Source: a virus
DNA length: 21,727 bases
IMG/VR virus record: IMGVR_UViG_3300042293_000853
Coordinates: 1-21,727 of that record
Direction: 5' to 3' (one strand)
Part shown: positions 11,822 through 19,643 of the stretch, one piece after another
Position numbering within the stretch: the stretch's first letter is position 1
Layout of the letters: each line of letters begins with the position of its first letter
The notes under the pieces: generated by a model
What the model was told of the DNA's origin: nothing
What the model saw: the letters and a program-made list of their open reading frames with translations, nothing else
Database searches by the model: none
Program-made: the position numbers and the translations under genes

Positions 11822-14194
11822 TTAGTTCCTATTTTGTGTTTCACCTTTATGGTGGCCATTATCAGCTCTATTTTCAGAACGATCCCGAACACGTAAATTC
11901 TTTACATTGTTTGAACCACCATTACGAATAGCATTTTTATGATCAATATCTTTTTTAGATCCTTTTTTAACAACTCCCTTTTTGATCATCAGTTCACGTG
12001 CAGCAGTTCTTGAAGCACGTTCTTTTTTCTGCTTGGGTTTACCGTGGTAATTCTTATATTCTTTTTTATAATTTCTTAAATACTTTTCTTCTAGATTATC
12101 CGCGATGATATCTTCAAACAAAGGAATAAGATATTCTGTATTTTCAACAGTATATGCGTAAATTTTATTTAAAATTGGAATCAAACATCCAGCACGTAGA
12201 TCATCTTCTTCTAAAAGAAGAGGACCATAATGTTCAATCACATTTCTTTCCGTGTCAGAAATAATGTTAACTTTATTCAATTTGGACAATAAAAAATTAT
12301 TTGTCAAAGATTCAATAAGCATTTCATTAATAACAAAGTAATTTTCACCTAACAATTTATCCGTAACAGTTTCAGTTTTGTTTACGGGAATCTTAATTGT
12401 CTTTTTTCCAATAGTAACATAATTATACTCTATTGAATTGATATCTTCAGGTTTAAATCCAGGAAGTAAACTAGCGTTAATATCAAAAGATAGATTATCA
12501 ATTGAATTTTTAACAATTAATGAAAGTGGCTCAATAGATTTTCTATCTACAAAAAGTTTATTTGTATTCTGTGTGTCTTCTTTACCCTCAACTACGGTTT
12601 TCCACTTTTGTAAATTCTGAACAGCCGACTTTTTATAGGTGGATATGTTTGAAGTATCCATTGCAAATTCATTTTGTTTGATATCGATTGAGGCAGTTTT
12701 AGCAACCTCACTCATATAATCATCAGACATTGGAAATACACCATTGGTTGTTATAATATGGTTTGGTGCATTCTTTGGGTCAACCATACCATCACCACGT
12801 AAAGATGTTTGTAATATATTCTTAGTTAAAGAAACCAAGAATGAATTCTTTTTTCCACCTTTAAATAAATCATTACCAGCTTTTTTAATTGAACCTTCGT
12901 ATGCTGAAACAGATGCTGCAGGATTGATTTGACCATTTTGATCAATTACAAAACCTAAACTCTGTCCAGATGGAGAAAATATTTCTTGTGATTGAAATTT
13001 CTTTACTAATTCCGGATTACTAAGAATGAGTTGAATTGATTGATCAGGCAACAACTGTGGAGAAAATTTATCACCAAATGAAGTTACATCTGCTAGAAGT
13101 TTCTTAACATATGGATCTGATTTTGCAAGTTCTGGATCCATGAGTGTTTTTGTCAACGCATTACCAATAATACCTCTAACAATTTTTCCACTTTGATTTA
13201 AAGCGTTTGTGCTCATGGTAAATTCACCACCAGCAGAAATCTTGAATTTGTATTCACCACATTGTAATTCTGGAACACCATCAGAATACATACTAGAATT
13301 ACCAGATTCAACTGTAGTTAACAAATTTTGGATACACTCATCACCGATTTGTGATAGAATCTTATTTGCTTGTAAAAAAGCTGTCTTAGTAAAATCTAAA
13401 GAATTTGCTGATCCAGAAAATAATGCATTTAATTCTTGTTCACTGGCACCAGCTTTTAATTTGGCAGCAAAAATTAAAGCATTGATTACTTGTTGATTGT
13501 AAGGTAGATTTGAAGTAGTATTGATACCAAATTGGTTACTCAAAGCTTCAAAGGTAATATTATCAAATTCTGAAGATTTTTTAGGAGCTCTAATGCTCTT
13601 AAAATATTCTTGTTGCAGATCTAATGGCATAGATGCCATTTGATTGGTATCCATACCTTGCATGGCTTGCAAAATTTCTTGTTTGGATAAGCGTTTAGCT
13701 TTCTGTGGCTGTTCTTCTTTGGTTTCTGGCTCGCCCTGTTTAGTTTTTTTAGGCTTACCATCTTCTGTAGGAGTTTTAGCTTTTTTATCTTCTTTTTCTT
13801 CTGAAGCTTTTAATTCACCAAATAGTAATTTGGACGCACGAGTTTGTTCAAATTTTGGATCATTAGTAAAACTCTTTGCTTCATCTTCGGTTAATGCATC
13901 CCCTTTATTTAATTTTACATGTGTTTCTTTATTAAAAGAATCTTTAAAAATTAATTGGACTCTACCAGAAGCAGTTTTTACAGCAATAACTTCTTTTACC
14001 AATTCTCCTTTTGATTTTCTATCTCTTGGGATTTTCTTTGATCTTTCAACTCTTTTACGGGCTGCGTCTTTGGATTTATTGTTAGATGCGTTACCAGTAG
14101 CCTTTTCTTTGGCTATAGCTTCCCCAGTAGTCCTAAAGGAGTCTGAGGAAGTGCGGGAGGCTTCGGTTAACTTTAAAAGATCTTTGAAGTTCAT
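11822..14194 (-). CDS. Very large virion-type protein with C-terminal HNH nuclease-like domain, 790 aa
   Basis: The N terminus MNFKDLLKLTE11-A is a capsid-targeting-like leader with a protease-type site. Residues 35-175 are highly charged and low in complexity (KPKKTKQGEPETKEEQPQKAK). Residues 180-650 look like a large folded, mostly helical body that I do not recognise. From about 725 the protein turns basic and ends in an HNH-like domain: ERASRTAAREL, then KKDIDHKNAIRNGG with Asp751-His752, SNNVKNLRV with Asn766, and RSENR with Asn775. This D-H...N...NLR...NR pattern recurs in phage HNH proteins. I infer a packaged protein able to nick or cut DNA. GATAAATA ends 7 bases before the ATG, with no Shine-Dalgarno sequence. 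Confidence 0.75.
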   Translation of the reverse strand: MNFKDLLKLTEASRTSSDSFRTTGEAIAKEKATGNASNNKSKDAARKRVERSKKIPRDRKSKGELVKEVIAVKTASGRVQLIFKDSFNKETHVKLNKGDALTEDEAKSFTNDPKFEQTRASKLLFGELKASEEKEDKKAKTPTEDGKPKKTKQGEPETKEEQPQKAKRLSKQEILQAMQGMDTNQMASMPLDLQQEYFKSIRAPKKSSEFDNITFEALSNQFGINTTSNLPYNQQVINALIFAAKLKAGASEQELNALFSGSANSLDFTKTAFLQANKILSQIGDECIQNLLTTVESGNSSMYSDGVPELQCGEYKFKISAGGEFTMSTNALNQSGKIVRGIIGNALTKTLMDPELAKSDPYVKKLLADVTSFGDKFSPQLLPDQSIQLILSNPELVKKFQSQEIFSPSGQSLGFVIDQNGQINPAASVSAYEGSIKKAGNDLFKGGKKNSFLVSLTKNILQTSLRGDGMVDPKNAPNHIITTNGVFPMSDDYMSEVAKTASIDIKQNEFAMDTSNISTYKKSAVQNLQKWKTVVEGKEDTQNTNKLFVDRKSIEPLSLIVKNSIDNLSFDINASLLPGFKPEDINSIEYNYVTIGKKTIKIPVNKTETVTDKLLGENYFVINEMLIESLTNNFLLSKLNKVNIISDTERNVIEHYGPLLLEEDDLRAGCLIPILNKIYAYTVENTEYLIPLFEDIIADNLEEKYLRNYKKEYKNYHGKPKQKKERASRTAARELMIKKGVVKKGSKKDIDHKNAIRNGGSNNVKNLRVRDRSENRADNGHHKGETQNRN

Positions 14195-14200
14195 CTATCT

Positions 14201-14803
14201 TTATTTATCACTATTAAAATCCCCTTTATTGCTGAAAGGATTGTAAAGTATTAAATTTTTATGGCTTTTAGCTCTACCATTGCTAACTCGGTAAAGAGCC
14301 TTTGAACTTAAATTGTTATTTTTAGCAAATTCTCTAACATTATCTACAACAATTAGTTGTTTTGTGGTCATATCCTGAAACACCACTTGTTTAGTAATTG
14401 CAATCTTTTGTGGGAGGGCTTTTTTAACTTTAAAGTGGGCACCCTCGGTTGGTTTAATAGCACGTATTTCTACTGCTGTCCACCCCTTATATGTTTTACG
14501 AGTTCCATTTAAAAGATCACATATCTTTCCAGATGTCATTCCTTGTTCTTTAGCAAATTCTGCCATGTTGGTAAAGAATGTTTTTTCACCAGTATCGGCT
14601 CTCTTTAACCAATACCCGTTTTTTTCATCTTCTGGTGGAATCCATTTCCATTCTCTACCATTTTTTTTAAAAAACCCACCATGTTCTTGGGTAAATGCAG
14701 TTCTCTGGTGTAAAGCTCTGGAATTATCATTCATTTTAATCCAAAGTTTACTCCCACGAGTATTAATAATTTCTTCTAACGATTTTATTTTATGATATTC
14801 CAT
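14201..14803 (-). CDS. Two-module helix-turn-helix DNA-binding protein, homing-endonuclease-like
   Basis: The 200-aa product starts MEYHKIKSLEEIINTRGSKL, with TAGGA 6 bases before the ATG, and overlaps the end of the exonuclease gene by 14 bases. Residues 72-110 (GEKTFFTNMAEFAKEQGM, then SGKICDLLNGTRKTYKGW) and 150-186 (VDNVREFAKNNNLSSKALYRVSNGRAKSHK) are two copies of a helix-turn-helix unit. They resemble the NUMOD1-type DNA-binding modules of homing endonucleases. I see no GIY-YIG, HNH or other nuclease motif in the N-terminal 70 residues. It may be the DNA-binding remnant of a homing enzyme or a sequence-specific regulator. The early-type promoter upstream groups it with the exonuclease, not with the virion genes. 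Confidence 0.7.
   Translation of the reverse strand: MEYHKIKSLEEIINTRGSKLWIKMNDNSRALHQRTAFTQEHGGFFKKNGREWKWIPPEDEKNGYWLKRADTGEKTFFTNMAEFAKEQGMTSGKICDLLNGTRKTYKGWTAVEIRAIKPTEGAHFKVKKALPQKIAITKQVVFQDMTTKQLIVVDNVREFAKNNNLSSKALYRVSNGRAKSHKNLILYNPFSNKGDFNSDK
14202..14209 (-). promoter_or_regulatory. T4-type late promoter (GATAAATA)
   Basis: GATAAATA, one mismatch from the T4 late consensus, ends 7 bases before the ATG at 14194 and overlaps the end of the upstream gene. It lets the virion genes downstream be expressed late, independently of the exonuclease run upstream. Confidence 0.6.
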
Positions 14804-15443
14804 GGTTATTCCTATAACTAATTATTACATTTTTTAATTTCTTGACATATTTTATAGGTTTATTTTGAAATACCTGTGTCAAACCATCTTCACATGAAAT
14901 AAGAATAGCAAAGTTTTCTACAATAATTCCAGTTCTTTCCTGAAACATTAATGCATATGCTGTTGCTTGTGTAAAATAACTTTCAACATCTTGTTTTCTT
15001 TTTTCTTTACTGCTTGCTTTAAAATCTATAATGGAAAGCTTACCATCATATTCAGCGATACAATCGGTCCTTCCAGCAAGACCTAGGGTTTTAGACCATA
15101 GTGGCGTTTCAATAGCAACTATATTTTGGATTTTGTCGAGTTCTGGTTTAATTTGATTAAATAATACTTTAAAATTTGGAAGCATATTATCAAAATCAAG
15201 TATTTCATTATTTAAATAACTTTCAATTAAACTGTGTAATTTAGTACCTCTAGCAAGAACTCTTCTACTTTCTTCTGGATTTTTTCTTCTCCATTCAGCA
15301 AAAAAGTTTTGTTTATCCCATCCTACAACCGAAGTAACACTTGGAAAAATGCCACCTGGGGTTTCATAAAAGCGTTTACCATCAACGGTAACTTCTTTTA
15401 ATTTATTATCGATTTCTATTGGTTTATGTAAAAAGTTATTCAT
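14790..15443 (-). CDS. PD-(D/E)XK exonuclease, MGME1-like
   Basis: I take the ATG at 15443 (MNNFLHKPIEIDNK); a GTG at 15470 would add nine residues but lies inside the -10 box. The 217-aa product has the order expected of phage and mitochondrial MGME1/Cas4-like exonucleases. It runs FPSVTSVVGW (33-42), RGTKLHSLIE (65-74), an acidic IETPLWS (111-117) and GLAGRTDCIAEYDGKLSIIDFKAS with Asp127, Asp140 and Lys142. The final helix is YFTQATAYALMF with Gln159 and Tyr163. All core catalytic residues are present. Such enzymes degrade single-stranded DNA ends and act in replication or recombination. The sigma70-like promoter at 15461-15488 fits early expression, although the gene sits among late virion genes. 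Confidence 0.85.
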   Translation of the reverse strand: MNNFLHKPIEIDNKLKEVTVDGKRFYETPGGIFPSVTSVVGWDKQNFFAEWRRKNPEESRRVLARGTKLHSLIESYLNNEILDFDNMLPNFKVLFNQIKPELDKIQNIVAIETPLWSKTLGLAGRTDCIAEYDGKLSIIDFKASSKEKRKQDVESYFTQATAYALMFQERTGIIVENFAILISCEDGLTQVFQNKPIKYVKKLKNVIISYRNNHGIS

Positions 15444-15460
15444 GAATACACATTCTGATA

Positions 15461-15488
15461 AGTATAACACACATTATATAAATTACAA
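15461..15488 (-). promoter_or_regulatory. Sigma70-like promoter (TTGTAA, 16, TATACT)
   Basis: On the minus strand TTGTAA (15483-15488) and TATACT (15461-15466) are separated by 16 bases, the same spacer and -10 box as the early-type promoter at 6643. The expected +1 is near 15454, leaving about 11 bases before the ATG. It would make the exonuclease and helix-turn-helix genes an early unit inside the late block. Confidence 0.6.
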
Positions 15489-15494
15489 ATTTTA

Positions 15495-17108
15495 TTATCT
15501 AAGTCTAATAGTACGGGCTGTCTGGTATAAATTTTGAAGCATGGCACTAATATCACCACCCTTCATTCTTTTTTGTTCATCGTCATCATAACTTCCACGA
15601 CCACCATTATCATTTGACCCCATTGGTAAACCAGGTAAAGTTGGTGGTACTGGTCTACTTGGTTCACTTGGAAGAGTAACTTTTCCTGGTGGGGGAAGTA
15701 AACCACCTCCTCCTGGAGGAGGAGGAGTTGTTCCAAAACCTGTTGTTTGAGTTTGTTTTTGTACTACTGGGGCTTGATATGGAGCCTGTACAGGAGCTTG
15801 ATATGGATTTTGTGCTGGAATTTGAACTGGAACTTGAGCGGGAGCTTGAATTGGAGCTTGAGCTGGAGCTTGATATGGGGCTTGTGATGGAGCTTGATTA
15901 GGAATAGATGGAATAACTGTATTTAAATTAATATTAGGAGAGCTTTGATTTAAATTTACTTTATTTTGAACTATCTTTGGAGAATTTACTGGAACCGAAG
16001 TTGAAACTTGCTTTCCTCCACCAACATTTGAACCAGCACTTGATTGAGCTGGGTTTGGAGCACTTGATCTCATTGAAGTACCATATGTTGGTGCTACTTG
16101 AGTTGTTCTAGTAGCTCTTGCCACCATATCAGCCTCAACGGAACTCATTCCACTAGCAGCTGGGGCATCTAATAAACCTGTAGCCATAATTGCTGCAGTA
16201 CGAACTGGACTAGACGATGCTGCTTTAGCATATTGATTTGCTACAAAAGGAATAGCTGCCTTTGTGCCTCTAATAGCCAATCCAGGAGCTGCCATTGCTA
16301 ATGGTATAGTAGCTGAAGCTGCGGCATTACCAAAAAGTTCTGCACCGGGAGATGCTTCTGTTCCTTTAATAGTATTTTCTGCACCTTGCATCAATCTATT
16401 ATATGCAAGCATTTCCATACCACCTAATGCAGTAGCAGTTGCTGCTCTTCCAACTCCTAAAACAGATGGTTTACTGAGACCCATTGCGCGTAATGCTGAT
16501 CCTCCAACACTTTTTGCAAGTCCAGTACCAGCAGTTAATAGTAAATCGTCTTTACTATTTTGTGGGTTGTCCATATGTTTTTCATAATATTCACCAGCAT
16601 TATCTAAAAATTCACCTTGACGAATTCCTTCCCATGCAGGAGCAATTAATTTTTCATTCTTAGTATCTTTTTTACCACCAAATAAATCAGTTGCTGTTCT
16701 TGCTATCCACCCTGATTGATATCCTTGAACTCCACGTCCTGGAGCTTTTTGTGCTTCGAGTCTTCCGCTTGATCTATCTAAGATTAAAGGATTCGTAACA
16801 TCACCTGCAATATTTGAATATTCATTTCTAGTTAATAAAGAAACAGATTGTGGATCTTGATCTAAAACTGTAAGATATGCTCTATCTATATCGTTTTTGG
16901 TTATCTTAGATGCTTTACCTGTTATTGATGCAGATAATTTTGCATTTGCTTCCGCTTCTTTTTGTACTTTAGCATCAAATTCTTTTCTTAATTTTGCATA
17001 AGATCCTGAAGCAACTTTAGCTACTGGAGAATCTTCATCTTCATTCAAAATATTTTGTTGATATCTTTGTTCTAAAAGATATTTTACAATTGGATGTAGT
17101 CTACGCAT
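15495..17108 (-). CDS. Large virion-type protein with hydrophobic centre and Pro/Gln repeats, 537 aa
   Basis: AAAGGA lies 9 bases before the ATG and the gene follows the 667-aa gene by 2 bases. The N terminus has two protease-type sites, LLE13-Q and LNE23-D. A helical charged region follows, then an Ala/Gly-rich hydrophobic stretch (about 187-320). This includes LLLTAGTGLAKSVGGSALRAMG, ATATALGGMEMLAY and ASATIPLAMAAPGLAIRG, and could contain several membrane-inserting helices. Residues 404-449 are a tandem (A/V)-P-x-Q repeat and 461-495 are Pro/Gly-rich; the tail is polar with a short final helix. The architecture would suit an injected protein that interacts with the membrane, as podovirus core proteins do. 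That is inference only; I do not recognise a family. Confidence 0.7.
   Translation of the reverse strand: MRRLHPIVKYLLEQRYQQNILNEDEDSPVAKVASGSYAKLRKEFDAKVQKEAEANAKLSASITGKASKITKNDIDRAYLTVLDQDPQSVSLLTRNEYSNIAGDVTNPLILDRSSGRLEAQKAPGRGVQGYQSGWIARTATDLFGGKKDTKNEKLIAPAWEGIRQGEFLDNAGEYYEKHMDNPQNSKDDLLLTAGTGLAKSVGGSALRAMGLSKPSVLGVGRAATATALGGMEMLAYNRLMQGAENTIKGTEASPGAELFGNAAASATIPLAMAAPGLAIRGTKAAIPFVANQYAKAASSSPVRTAAIMATGLLDAPAASGMSSVEADMVARATRTTQVAPTYGTSMRSSAPNPAQSSAGSNVGGGKQVSTSVPVNSPKIVQNKVNLNQSSPNINLNTVIPSIPNQAPSQAPYQAPAQAPIQAPAQVPVQIPAQNPYQAPVQAPYQAPVVQKQTQTTGFGTTPPPPGGGGLLPPPGKVTLPSEPSRPVPPTLPGLPMGSNDNGGRGSYDDDEQKRMKGGDISAMLQNLYQTARTIRLR
15762..15899 (-). repeat. Tandem repeat coding for (A/V)PxQ units
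   Basis: The plus strand shows repeated GGAGCTTGA-like units of 12-18 bases (for example GGAGCTTGATATGG), coding on the minus strand for QAPYQAPAQAPIQAPAQVP and further copies, about residues 404-449. The short near-identical units are prone to change in copy number by slippage or recombination. Confidence 0.75.
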
Positions 17109-17110
17109 TA

Positions 17111-19114
17111 TTATTGTCCTTTACGAAGACGTTTGATTTGATCATCAATATCGTTTGTACTTCCTGGAGCAATCGAAGGTTTAGAAGTACCTGATGACAT
17201 AATATCTGACAACAATGATGTTCCATATTCAGCTGGCTGTACTGGACCAGCTACATCTGCATCACCAGCTTTTCCTGGTACTGCTCTTTGTTGTCGTCTT
17301 TCTTGTTCTCTTTTTCTACCCTGTATAGCTTGATCATCTAAGCTTCTTTGATTTTGTTCTCTTGCTCTTACATCAGCTCTACCAGCAGCAAGATTAGCAT
17401 TATCACCACCTGTTGGGGTTGGTAAGAATGGTTGTGGTGCTGCTCTTTGCTCAGTACCACCTAACATAAATGGTACCTTTGGTGCTGGTGGACCCATTTT
17501 ACCAGGTTCAATATATCCTCTAGATGGGATTCTAGTACTATTCTTTGCTAAAGATGCTGTGAGTGCAGCAGATTTATCTGAACTAGCCTGTAATCTTCCT
17601 TGATTTTCAAGAGAACCTTGTTGAACTCTTTCTTTATTAATTTGAGACATTACTTGTGGCATTACAGAAGCTTTATCTTTAGCAATCTCTTGTGCTCGAA
17701 TTTCTGGATTATTTTGGAAATCGCTTAGTGCTTGAGCAGACCTATCCATTGTACGTGTAAGTCTACCACCTTCAGCTACTCGTGCATCACTAGCATTTCT
17801 TTGCATGTTTATCATGCTATCTGTTGACCCAGCAAGATCTCTAGCTTCAGCTGAACTATATTTTCCACCCATAGCTCCAGCTTGTCTGATTACCAAAGAA
17901 CTGTCTTCTCTATTAGTAGCATCATAATCTCTACCAGTATTAGACTTAAATTCACCATAAGTCATATTGGTACCTTGAATCTTAACACCCTGCATTTTTT
18001 CTTTACGATCAGCAGCTTGTTGTGCTGCATCTGCACGATTTTGTTGATCTCTTTGAGCTACATCTCTTTTAGTAGCATCTCGAGATACATTAAATGTTGA
18101 TTCAGTATCTGCATCAAAATAGGCTTTACTTCGAGTACGGGCAGCTGCTTCTTGTGCAGCTTGTTCTGGTGTTTTATTTGCACCAGCAAGAGCATCTATG
18201 TCATCTTGCATTTGATTACCGCTACCAGAAAGCTCTGAAGAAAGAACTGGTTTACCTTGCATACCTGCAACTTTACTTCTGATACTAGATTCTAAACCTG
18301 CATTAGGTTTTGAAAGTGATCCACCTTTCATCATTATCTTTGCTAATGCTAATTCACCAGCATCTTTAGCACTTAATGTAGAAGGATCTTGATTTGAAGT
18401 TCTGTTGATAACATCAGCTAATTGTGTTGACTGTCTTTCAGTATCTCGTTTTGCTCTAAAATTTCTTAAGTTTTCTCTATTTTGTGGAGTATCGGCTGGT
18501 AAATTTGGATTCTTTGTATCCATTTGTAATTTAGCTTGATCACCAACATTACCACCACTTGGAGTAGGTCCTTGCAACATAGAATCTTCTGGCGCACTGT
18601 TATATGCTAATGCTTCATCTTCTTGTGCTCGTCGTTTATTAATCCCGCGTTGCGTTTTTCTATCTTCTTCTTGTTTATTTACAGCAGCTACATTAGCAGC
18701 GTACTGCTCAGGATTCTCATCTTTCCATGAACCCTTTCCACTATTTGATCTACGGCTAGGACCACCTGTAGATGCACCGCCACCAAATGAGCCAAATGAT
18801 TGTGCTTGTGCTTCTGTTAAGTTAAATAAATTGGATGTAATGTTAGGAGAAGACCCAACATTTCTTGGAGTTCCTTTTTTAATAGAACTTTCATTTAAAG
18901 CAATGAGTGGTAATACACTATTTTTTATATCATTTGAGATACGTGGTTGTACCAAGTCTTTGTCAACATAAAAAGGAGAATTTAATGACATAATTTTTGT
19001 AATGTCTTCCTTTAATGATGAGGCTCGTTTAACAGAATTGATGTCTGGATTCTTTGTTTTGGTTAAAAAATCCTTGACTTCCCAATAAAATAGTCTATCT
19101 TGTTTATTATCCAT
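17111..19114 (-). CDS. Very large low-complexity virion-type protein, 667 aa
   Basis: The start at 19114 gives MDNKQDRLFYWEVKDFLTK. The first 101 residues contain sites fitting the prohead protease rule at LKE36-D, LNE75-S and LTE101-A, then a Gly-rich segment. The remaining 560 residues are unusually rich in Ala, Gln, Arg, Asn, Asp, Ser and Gly, with few aromatics or long hydrophobic runs. This suggests a largely disordered or single long helical protein (AAQQAADRKEKMQ, EQAAQEAAARTRSKA, REQNQRSLDDQ). No catalytic motif is visible. A TCTAAATA box lies 10 bases upstream of the ATG. The start codon shares CCATGG with a plus-strand ATG. A core or scaffold-type role is possible, but that is inference. 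Confidence 0.7.
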   Translation of the reverse strand: MDNKQDRLFYWEVKDFLTKTKNPDINSVKRASSLKEDITKIMSLNSPFYVDKDLVQPRISNDIKNSVLPLIALNESSIKKGTPRNVGSSPNITSNLFNLTEAQAQSFGSFGGGASTGGPSRRSNSGKGSWKDENPEQYAANVAAVNKQEEDRKTQRGINKRRAQEDEALAYNSAPEDSMLQGPTPSGGNVGDQAKLQMDTKNPNLPADTPQNRENLRNFRAKRDTERQSTQLADVINRTSNQDPSTLSAKDAGELALAKIMMKGGSLSKPNAGLESSIRSKVAGMQGKPVLSSELSGSGNQMQDDIDALAGANKTPEQAAQEAAARTRSKAYFDADTESTFNVSRDATKRDVAQRDQQNRADAAQQAADRKEKMQGVKIQGTNMTYGEFKSNTGRDYDATNREDSSLVIRQAGAMGGKYSSAEARDLAGSTDSMINMQRNASDARVAEGGRLTRTMDRSAQALSDFQNNPEIRAQEIAKDKASVMPQVMSQINKERVQQGSLENQGRLQASSDKSAALTASLAKNSTRIPSRGYIEPGKMGPPAPKVPFMLGGTEQRAAPQPFLPTPTGGDNANLAAGRADVRAREQNQRSLDDQAIQGRKREQERRQQRAVPGKAGDADVAGPVQPAEYGTSLLSDIMSSGTSKPSIAPGSTNDIDDQIKRLRKGQ

Positions 19115-19136
19115 GGCTATGAAATATTTAGATTTC

Positions 19137-19144
19137 TATAAATA
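19137..19144 (+). promoter_or_regulatory. T4-type late promoter (TATAAATA)
   Basis: A perfect TATAAATA on the plus strand ends 10 bases before the ATG at 19155. With T4 spacing transcription starts near 19150, leaving a leader of about 5 bases. It supports 19155 as the start of the HNH gene, because the upstream ATGs at 19113 and 19119 would not be transcribed from it. Confidence 0.75.
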
Positions 19145-19154
19145 CTTAAAAGGT

Positions 19155-19643
19155 ATGAATAAACAGGTTCTCTTGTTAAACCAAGATAGTACACCCCTTA
19201 ATATCATTACCATTAGTAAAGCCTTTAAATTGATCAGCCGAGACAAAGTTTGGGGCGATGTTTCAGATGAATTTATCGAAGTAGTCTCTGTATCTAAGAC
19301 TATCAAAATTCCCAAAATTTTAATTTTAAAGTATTATGTAAAATTGCCTTATAAAAAAGCATCGGCTTCTCGGCAAAATATTTTAAAAAGAGATCAGTAT
19401 TGCTGTCAATATTGTGGAAAAGAAATGAATAACAAAGATGCTACTATTGACCACATTATACCTACCTCTAAAGGTGGAGCATCTTCTTGGGTAAATATGG
19501 TAGCATCGTGTAGAGAATGTAATTTGTTTAAAGGTAGTAAAACTCCAAAAGAAGCAAAAATGGTTTTAAAAAATAGACCAAAAGAACCTTCTTATGGATT
19601 CTTGTTTGAATCTATGCTAATTACCTTTAGAAAGAAAAAATAA
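19155..19643 (+). CDS. HNH endonuclease (HNH_5-like), 162 aa
   Basis: I chose the start MNKQVLLLNQDSTPLNIITISKA because relatives of this family typically begin close to the V-L-x-L-N-x-x-x-x-PL motif and because of the late promoter just upstream. ATGs at 19113 and 19119 in frame are alternatives. The nuclease domain is complete: RDQYCCQYCGKE with Cys84 and Cys87, ATIDHIIPTSKGG with Asp99-His100, SWVNMVASCRECN with Asn114 and the Cys119/Cys122 pair, and KGSKTPKEAKMVL after it. These are the zinc-binding and catalytic residues of standard HNH enzymes. Whether it is a homing enzyme or acts in phage DNA processing cannot be told. Its stop overlaps the next ATG (TAATG). Confidence 0.85.
   Translation: MNKQVLLLNQDSTPLNIITISKAFKLISRDKVWGDVSDEFIEVVSVSKTIKIPKILILKYYVKLPYKKASASRQNILKRDQYCCQYCGKEMNNKDATIDHIIPTSKGGASSWVNMVASCRECNLFKGSKTPKEAKMVLKNRPKEPSYGFLFESMLITFRKKK

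Noticed and set aside
13644-14246. A 200-codon plus-strand open frame
   Set aside because: It lies antisense to the 5' part of the 790-aa gene; its Ser/Leu/Phe-rich composition is typical of a shadow frame.
15689-15901. A plus-strand open frame of Glu/Leu repeats
   Set aside because: It is the antisense reading of the Pro/Gln repeat of the 537-aa gene and has no ribosome binding site or normal composition.
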